DNA from: Coprococcus eutactus
GTDB taxonomy: Bacteria; Bacillota; Clostridia; Lachnospirales; Lachnospiraceae
DNA: 64,000 bases
Direction: 5' to 3'
NCBI RefSeq assembly: GCF_025149915.1
Contig: NZ_CP102278.1
Span: forward strand, 2,277,501-2,341,500
The position numbers were made by a program, and so were the translations under genes. The notes below the pieces were generated by a model that ran no database searches, had not been told where the DNA came from, and worked only from the letters and a program-made list of their open reading frames with translations. This document shows, in pieces, positions 60,331 to 64,000 of the stretch (position 1 is its first letter; each line of letters starts with the position of its first letter).

Positions 60331-61172
60331 TACTGCTGCACCTCCTTTGATCTTGTAATCTTAAGCTGTATGAGTCCTATCGCTACTACCAGTATAAAGA
60401 ATACGACTGCCTTGGCCTGACCTACTCCCTCATATCCTACTCTTCCATAAAACGTCTCATATATATTGAGCGCTAGCATCTCTGTCTTATGGAGTGGCTC
60501 GCCTCCTGTGAGTGCCAGGTTCTGGTCAAACAGTTTGAATGAGTTGGTTATTGTGAGGAATGTACATATAGTTATGGATGGCATCATGTTCGGGATCGTA
60601 ACCCTGAAAAGTCTCTGTGTTCTATTTGCACCATCAATCATGGCTGCTTCCTGAATGTCTTCAGGAATTGCCTGAAGTCCTGCAATATAAACGATCATCA
60701 TATATCCTATCTGCTGCCAGCACACCAGTATAACCAATCCCCAGAAGCCGAGGACTTCATTGAGTTTCAGGGCTGTATCAAACTTTGAGAATACGGCATC
60801 GAATATAAGCTGCCATACATATCCAAGTACGATACCACCTATAAGATTCGGCATAAAGAATATCGTTCTGAATATATTAGTTCCTTTGATCTTCTGTGTA
60901 AGTGCCAGTGCCACAAGAAATGCAAGAACATTTATAAGCACAAGTGTGACAATCGCAAATAATGTTGTAAACTTAAATGCATCCGGGAATGTTGAGTCCT
61001 TGAATGCGTCTATATAATTCTGAAATCCTACAAATTCAGCGTCCCTTATGGTCGTGAACTTACAGAAGGACAGATATATTCCCTCGGCAAATGGCACGAT
61101 AAATCCTATTAGAAACGCAGCCATTGTCGGTATCAGAAACACCGGCCAATATCTTTTTATCGTTTTCTCCAT
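60330..61172 (-). CDS. Maltodextrin ABC permease, MalF-type
   Basis: The 280-residue permease has about six membrane helices and an EAA loop, IPEDIQEAAMIDGANRTQRLFRV, near residue 165. I place the start at ATG 61172, giving MEKTIKRYWPVFLIP; the nearest GGAGG is 14 bases upstream, which is long, and a GTG at 61193 is an alternative. It pairs with the downstream MalG-type permease. The 265 bases up to the binding protein stop contain a stem (GTCCTGCA/TGCAGGAC, 61339-61357) that may lower permease expression. Confidence 0.9.
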   Translation of the reverse strand: MEKTIKRYWPVFLIPTMAAFLIGFIVPFAEGIYLSFCKFTTIRDAEFVGFQNYIDAFKDSTFPDAFKFTTLFAIVTLVLINVLAFLVALALTQKIKGTNIFRTIFFMPNLIGGIVLGYVWQLIFDAVFSKFDTALKLNEVLGFWGLVILVCWQQIGYMMIVYIAGLQAIPEDIQEAAMIDGANRTQRLFRVTIPNMMPSITICTFLTITNSFKLFDQNLALTGGEPLHKTEMLALNIYETFYGRVGYEGVGQAKAVVFFILVVAIGLIQLKITRSKEVQQ

Positions 61173-61338
61173 AATTTTTTTGATAACCTCCACTCTGTTG
61201 CATATCAATTTTCTTTCCAATATCTTATGAGTCTAAAAAATGGATATGTAGACATATTTGCATATGAATACATATCCATCTCTAGTCTGACACCTCTGGG
61301 TATGAGCTGCCTTTGCAAAGCTGTTCGCCTTCCTGGTG

Positions 61339-61357
61339 TCCTGCATCTTGCAGGACT
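61339..61357 (-). repeat. Intercistronic stem-loop after the binding-protein gene
   Basis: A perfect 8-bp stem GTCCTGCA/TGCAGGAC with a 3-base loop and no T run on the minus strand. Such stems between binding-protein and permease genes commonly stabilise the upstream message. Confidence 0.5.
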
Positions 61358-61437
61358 TTATTCATATTTTAAGTTGGTTTTATTTTGTGATTTTTTTATT
61401 TTTGGGTTGTGTACTATTGTTTATTTGTTAATATGTT

Positions 61438-62775
61438 TTATTTTGACTTTGCTGCAGCAGCCTCTTTAGCCCATCCATCTACAAATGCGCTCTTTACAAG
61501 ATCCCAGTTGGCATCTGTCTGATCTGCCGCATATGTTGTAAGTGCTGATCCAAGGTCGTTCTTCCACTGCTCTGATGGCATTGTTGTGAAGTTCCAGCTT
61601 ACAGGTGTCTTGCCCTCTGCTACATACTCATTTGCAATGTTTACAAGAAGGTTTGTTGATTCAAGGTTCTTCTTGAATGGTGTTACAAATCCCATTCCAT
61701 CGGCTCCTGATGGCATAGCGCCCTTTGAACCACAGATTGCCTTAAGTGCGGTGTCATTTGTAGCACACCACTCCATGAAGTCAAGAGTTGCCTGGATATC
61801 TTCCTCTGAAGCCTTAGCATTTACACACCAGTAATTCTCACTTCCTGTACAGAGTCCCTGATTCTCCTCACCATCTGCTCCTATATAGATAGGGAGCATT
61901 CCGAGGTTGTCATCGCCAAGTGATGATACATCTGAGTATGCCCATGTACCATTCTGATAAAATACTGCCTGTCCTGAAACAAACTCTGCAACCGCATCAT
62001 CACCAGTCTTTGTGCTGAGCTGCTTTGGATCGGTTGTTGAGTTGTTGATGTACAGATCCCATACATTTTTGTAATTATCAAGATATGTACCCTTGATCGC
62101 ATCTGTAGTATCGATTCCATCAGCCTTGTATTCATAGTAGATTGGAAGATTTGCAAGATGTGTCTTGAATCTCCAGTCTGATGAGCCATCCATTCCAGCT
62201 GATGTGAATGCTGAGAATCCTAATTTGTCTGAATTGGCTGTTATATCCTCTGCCACCTTCTTGAGGTCTGCAAATGAATTGATATCATCCTCTGTGTATC
62301 CAGCTTTACTTAAAAGCTCTTTGTTGTAAATGATTCCGTATGACTCTATAACATATCCGATTCCTGCGACCTTATCGCCATCCTTAAGTGCAAAGTCCTC
62401 AGATGTGAGTTCTTTATACACCTGTGATGATCCAAGATCATAACAATAGTCCTTCCAGGAAGCAAGACCAACCGGTCCATTTACCTGGAACAGGGTAGGT
62501 GATTCTGACTTACCCATCTCACTCTTAAGAGTAGTCTCATACTGACCAGCAGCTGCTGTAACTACCGTCACATCAACGCCAGTCTCTTCTGTGTACACCT
62601 TAGCAAGCTCCTGCCACTGTGTATCCTGCTCCGGCTTGAAGTTCAGATAATATACAGAGCCCTTTGCATCTGCCTTCTTTCCTGCTCCATCTGAATCTCC
62701 TGAGCCACATCCTGTCAACATGGTACCTGCCATCATAAGTGACAATCCAAGTGCCGCAATACCTTTCTTGTTCAT
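61438..62775 (-). CDS. Maltodextrin-type extracellular solute-binding lipoprotein
   Basis: The 445-residue protein captures a sugar for the ABC permeases. A lipobox ends its signal peptide: MAGTMLTGCGSG, with lipidation expected on Cys near residue 24. The body is a type 1 sugar-binding protein (VYYLNFKPEQDTQWQELAK; KSESPTLFQVNGPVGLASW). The ATG at 62775 follows GGGAGGA; five upstream codons are unlikely. Specificity for maltodextrins is inferred from malQ and LacI in the same group. Confidence 0.93.
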   Translation of the reverse strand: MNKKGIAALGLSLMMAGTMLTGCGSGDSDGAGKKADAKGSVYYLNFKPEQDTQWQELAKVYTEETGVDVTVVTAAAGQYETTLKSEMGKSESPTLFQVNGPVGLASWKDYCYDLGSSQVYKELTSEDFALKDGDKVAGIGYVIESYGIIYNKELLSKAGYTEDDINSFADLKKVAEDITANSDKLGFSAFTSAGMDGSSDWRFKTHLANLPIYYEYKADGIDTTDAIKGTYLDNYKNVWDLYINNSTTDPKQLSTKTGDDAVAEFVSGQAVFYQNGTWAYSDVSSLGDDNLGMLPIYIGADGEENQGLCTGSENYWCVNAKASEEDIQATLDFMEWCATNDTALKAICGSKGAMPSGADGMGFVTPFKKNLESTNLLVNIANEYVAEGKTPVSWNFTTMPSEQWKNDLGSALTTYAADQTDANWDLVKSAFVDGWAKEAAAAKSK

Positions 62776-62857
62776 ATTGGTTCCTCCCATAAAATAATAA
62801 AAATTTTTCCTTCAGTCATCTCTTATACGAGCTGCTTAATGGTTACTTTGTTTTCTC

Positions 62858-62881
62858 GGAAACGTTTTTGGAACCGTTTCC
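62858..62881 (-). promoter_or_regulatory. LacI/CcpA-like operator of the maltodextrin operon
   Basis: GGAAACG and CGTTTCC form an inverted repeat 10 bases apart. The inner TGGAACCGTTTCCA (62869-62882) matches a catabolite-responsive element at 12 of 14 positions. It lies just downstream of the predicted promoter, where binding would block transcription. Confidence 0.6.
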
Positions 62882-62895
62882 ATTTGATATATCTT

Positions 62896-62924
62896 ATATT
62901 AGTTGTTTATGTACAAAATGTCAA
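62896..62924 (-). promoter_or_regulatory. Predicted promoter of the maltodextrin operon
   Basis: Minus-strand TTGACA (62919-62924), a 17-base spacer and TAATAT (62896-62901, 4 of 6). It lies about 120 bases upstream of the binding-protein gene, directly before the operator. Confidence 0.55.
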
Positions 62925-63066
62925 TACTAATTTCAATTTTTTTATCACTTTTTGCATTTTTTCACATAGCTCACAATCCAGGCTACATAAAAATGTATAA
63001 TTTTTGTCATATTCTATCCTTTCTGAATACTATAAATAGAACTATTGAATCTGAAAGGACTATCCT

Positions 63067-63501
63067 ATGAAATACAACAACCATTGTTCTCCGAACAGAC
63101 CTGACTGTCGTGACAACATCTGCACTATAGACCTCCGGGAGAAAGCGTTACAGAACCACAATTACCGCGAAACCGTGTGGACCGGCTGTTTCATGCAGAT
63201 GACAGTCATGTGTATACCTGCCTGCTCAGATGTAGGTTTGGAAATCCATGATAATACCGATCAGATCATCAGAATCGAACAGGGACAGTGTTCAGTCAGA
63301 ATGGGCTGCTGCCCAAACGAACTGTGTTTCCGTCAGAATCTTTGTGCAGGAGAATGCGTCTGTATACCAGCCGGCACATGGCACAACATCATCAACATTG
63401 GCAATAATCCACTGAAGCTCTCATCCATCTATGCCCCACCACATCATCCCAGGGGAGAGACACAGGCCACCAAAGCCAGGGCTATGGGAATGGATTGCTA
63501 A
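63067..63501 (+). CDS. Small cysteine-rich cupin-domain protein
   Basis: The 144-residue product is a single cupin barrel with the first motif around GLEIHDNTDQIIRIEQGQ and the second in CIPAGTWHNIINIG near residue 103, then the tail YAPPHHPRGETQATK. The metal ligands would be the two His and a Glu/Gln. It has about 14 cysteines, unusually many. Function unknown; related cupins bind sugars or small acids. AAGGA precedes the ATG. It is divergent from the maltodextrin operon. Confidence 0.85.
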   Translation: MKYNNHCSPNRPDCRDNICTIDLREKALQNHNYRETVWTGCFMQMTVMCIPACSDVGLEIHDNTDQIIRIEQGQCSVRMGCCPNELCFRQNLCAGECVCIPAGTWHNIINIGNNPLKLSSIYAPPHHPRGETQATKARAMGMDC

Positions 63502-63547
63502 TATCTTTTCCTGCGACATAAAGTAGATGCCACTATAGAAGCAATTA

Positions 63548-63606
63548 AAAAAGACACCAAATGCTGTCTGCCCGTCTGACATTGGGCAAGCGACATTTAG
63601 TGTCTT
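63548..63606. terminator. Bidirectional terminator between convergent genes
   Basis: A long imperfect stem (GACAC...AAATG...TGCCC with GGGCA...CATTT...GTGTC) flanked by AAAAA on one side and TTT on the other. It separates the cupin gene from the gene at the right edge. Confidence 0.65.
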
Positions 63607-63696
63607 TGCTGCTACTACTATACTTTATTGTTTTCTCTGTGTCATCATTGCATTGGAAAAACAGTATCACATTTCAATCATGAGATCACATTTCTC

Positions 63697-64000
63697 CTAC
63701 TCATTCTCATCATCTTCCTCTTCATACCAATCGTCCTCATATCCATCTTCCACATAGTCTATGTCATATTCATCGGCTTTGTCTGCTTCTTCATCGCTCA
63801 GTTCAGCATATATTCTTCCATCGTCCCAATCATCTGGCATATAGAGATGCGGCTCATTGTCCCCCCACTTATATGAATGTATCACCTTAACGTCAGACAG
63901 ATCCAGGACGGACTCCATCAATATTGACTTCATATAGTTCTTCACCGTTTCCGGCGCAAGATTGACAAATTCCACTATCGGGTATCTCTGAAAACGGATA
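63697..64000 (-). CDS. Acidic-tailed protein, N-terminus beyond the window
   Basis: The reading frame enters from the right edge (IRFQRYPIVEFVNLAPE) and ends at 63697, giving 100 visible residues. A GTG at 63975 is an internal candidate start, but the frame is open upstream, so I treat the gene as partial. The last 35 residues are nearly all Asp, Glu and Tyr. The visible part has VKVIHSYKWGDNEPHLYMP but no motif I can assign. Function unknown. Confidence 0.6.
   Translation of the reverse strand, partial: IRFQRYPIVEFVNLAPETVKNYMKSILMESVLDLSDVKVIHSYKWGDNEPHLYMPDDWDDGRIYAELSDEEADKADEYDIDYVEDGYEDDWYEEEDDENE

Overview
The window looks like a chromosome segment of a low-to-moderate GC, strictly anaerobic Firmicute of the Lachnospiraceae (Clostridia), perhaps Coprococcus-like. 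The support is the gene content: split transketolase, a clostridial-type biotin synthase, long-form HPF, clostridial tsaE-tsaB-rimI-tsaD grouping and Gram-positive wall hydrolases. The genus is an inference. Almost all genes are on the minus strand; the plus-strand exceptions are a GH25 muramidase (16750), a MATE transporter with a short leader ORF (31738-33240), a DUF1963 gene (33328) and a cupin (63067). I saw no rRNA, tRNA, CRISPR array, phage or intact insertion sequence.

Layout, left to right. 1-4531: tRNA t6A genes (tsaD partial, tsaB, tsaE) with rimI, RNase Z, a small zinc-ribbon protein and a dCMP deaminase. 4577-4691: stacked hairpins. 4732-7277: aspartate kinase and homoserine dehydrogenase. 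7471-11995: prfB, secA, hpf. 12169-19257: an SH3/NlpC-P60 hydrolase, pyruvate kinase, a DUF1189-type membrane protein and the GH25 muramidase; WalR-like boxes lie upstream of both wall hydrolases. 19363-26118: a MaoC-like protein with bioB, split transketolase, a YdcF-like protein, a MATE transporter and an orphan pseudopilin. 26326-28010: thiC under a TPP riboswitch. 28104-31635: acetyltransferases, PnuC-type transporter, MBL hydrolase, YbaK and a collapsed nitroreductase. 31655-34152: MATE transporter behind an attenuator-like leader, then DUF1963. 34206-38475: a corrinoid/Cys-rich fusion protein, NUDIX, YqeY, metF, HAD phosphatase. 38765-41576: YtrA-type GntR/ABC operon. 41744-44498: heavy-metal P-type ATPase operon (HMA chaperone, ATPase, ArsR).

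44838-52935 is the most interesting block. Five co-oriented genes encode a DASS/SLC13 anion transporter, an MBOAT acyltransferase, an SGNH/DltD-like protein, an AMP-forming ligase and an acyl carrier protein, with an OmpR-type two-component system immediately upstream. This resembles a dlt-type surface-acylation pathway, but the ligase is not an ordinary DltA and lacks the usual C-terminal catalytic lysine. The acyl group is unknown; the transporter suggests, without proving, an imported carboxylate.

53088-56581 holds a rhodanese-TtcA-type fusion downstream of a PurF-like protein that lacks the nucleophilic cysteine of its glutaminase domain. 56731-62775 is a maltodextrin-type ABC uptake operon with 4-alpha-glucanotransferase and a LacI regulator, with a LacI/CcpA-like operator upstream. 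The right edge cuts through an acidic-tailed protein of unknown function.
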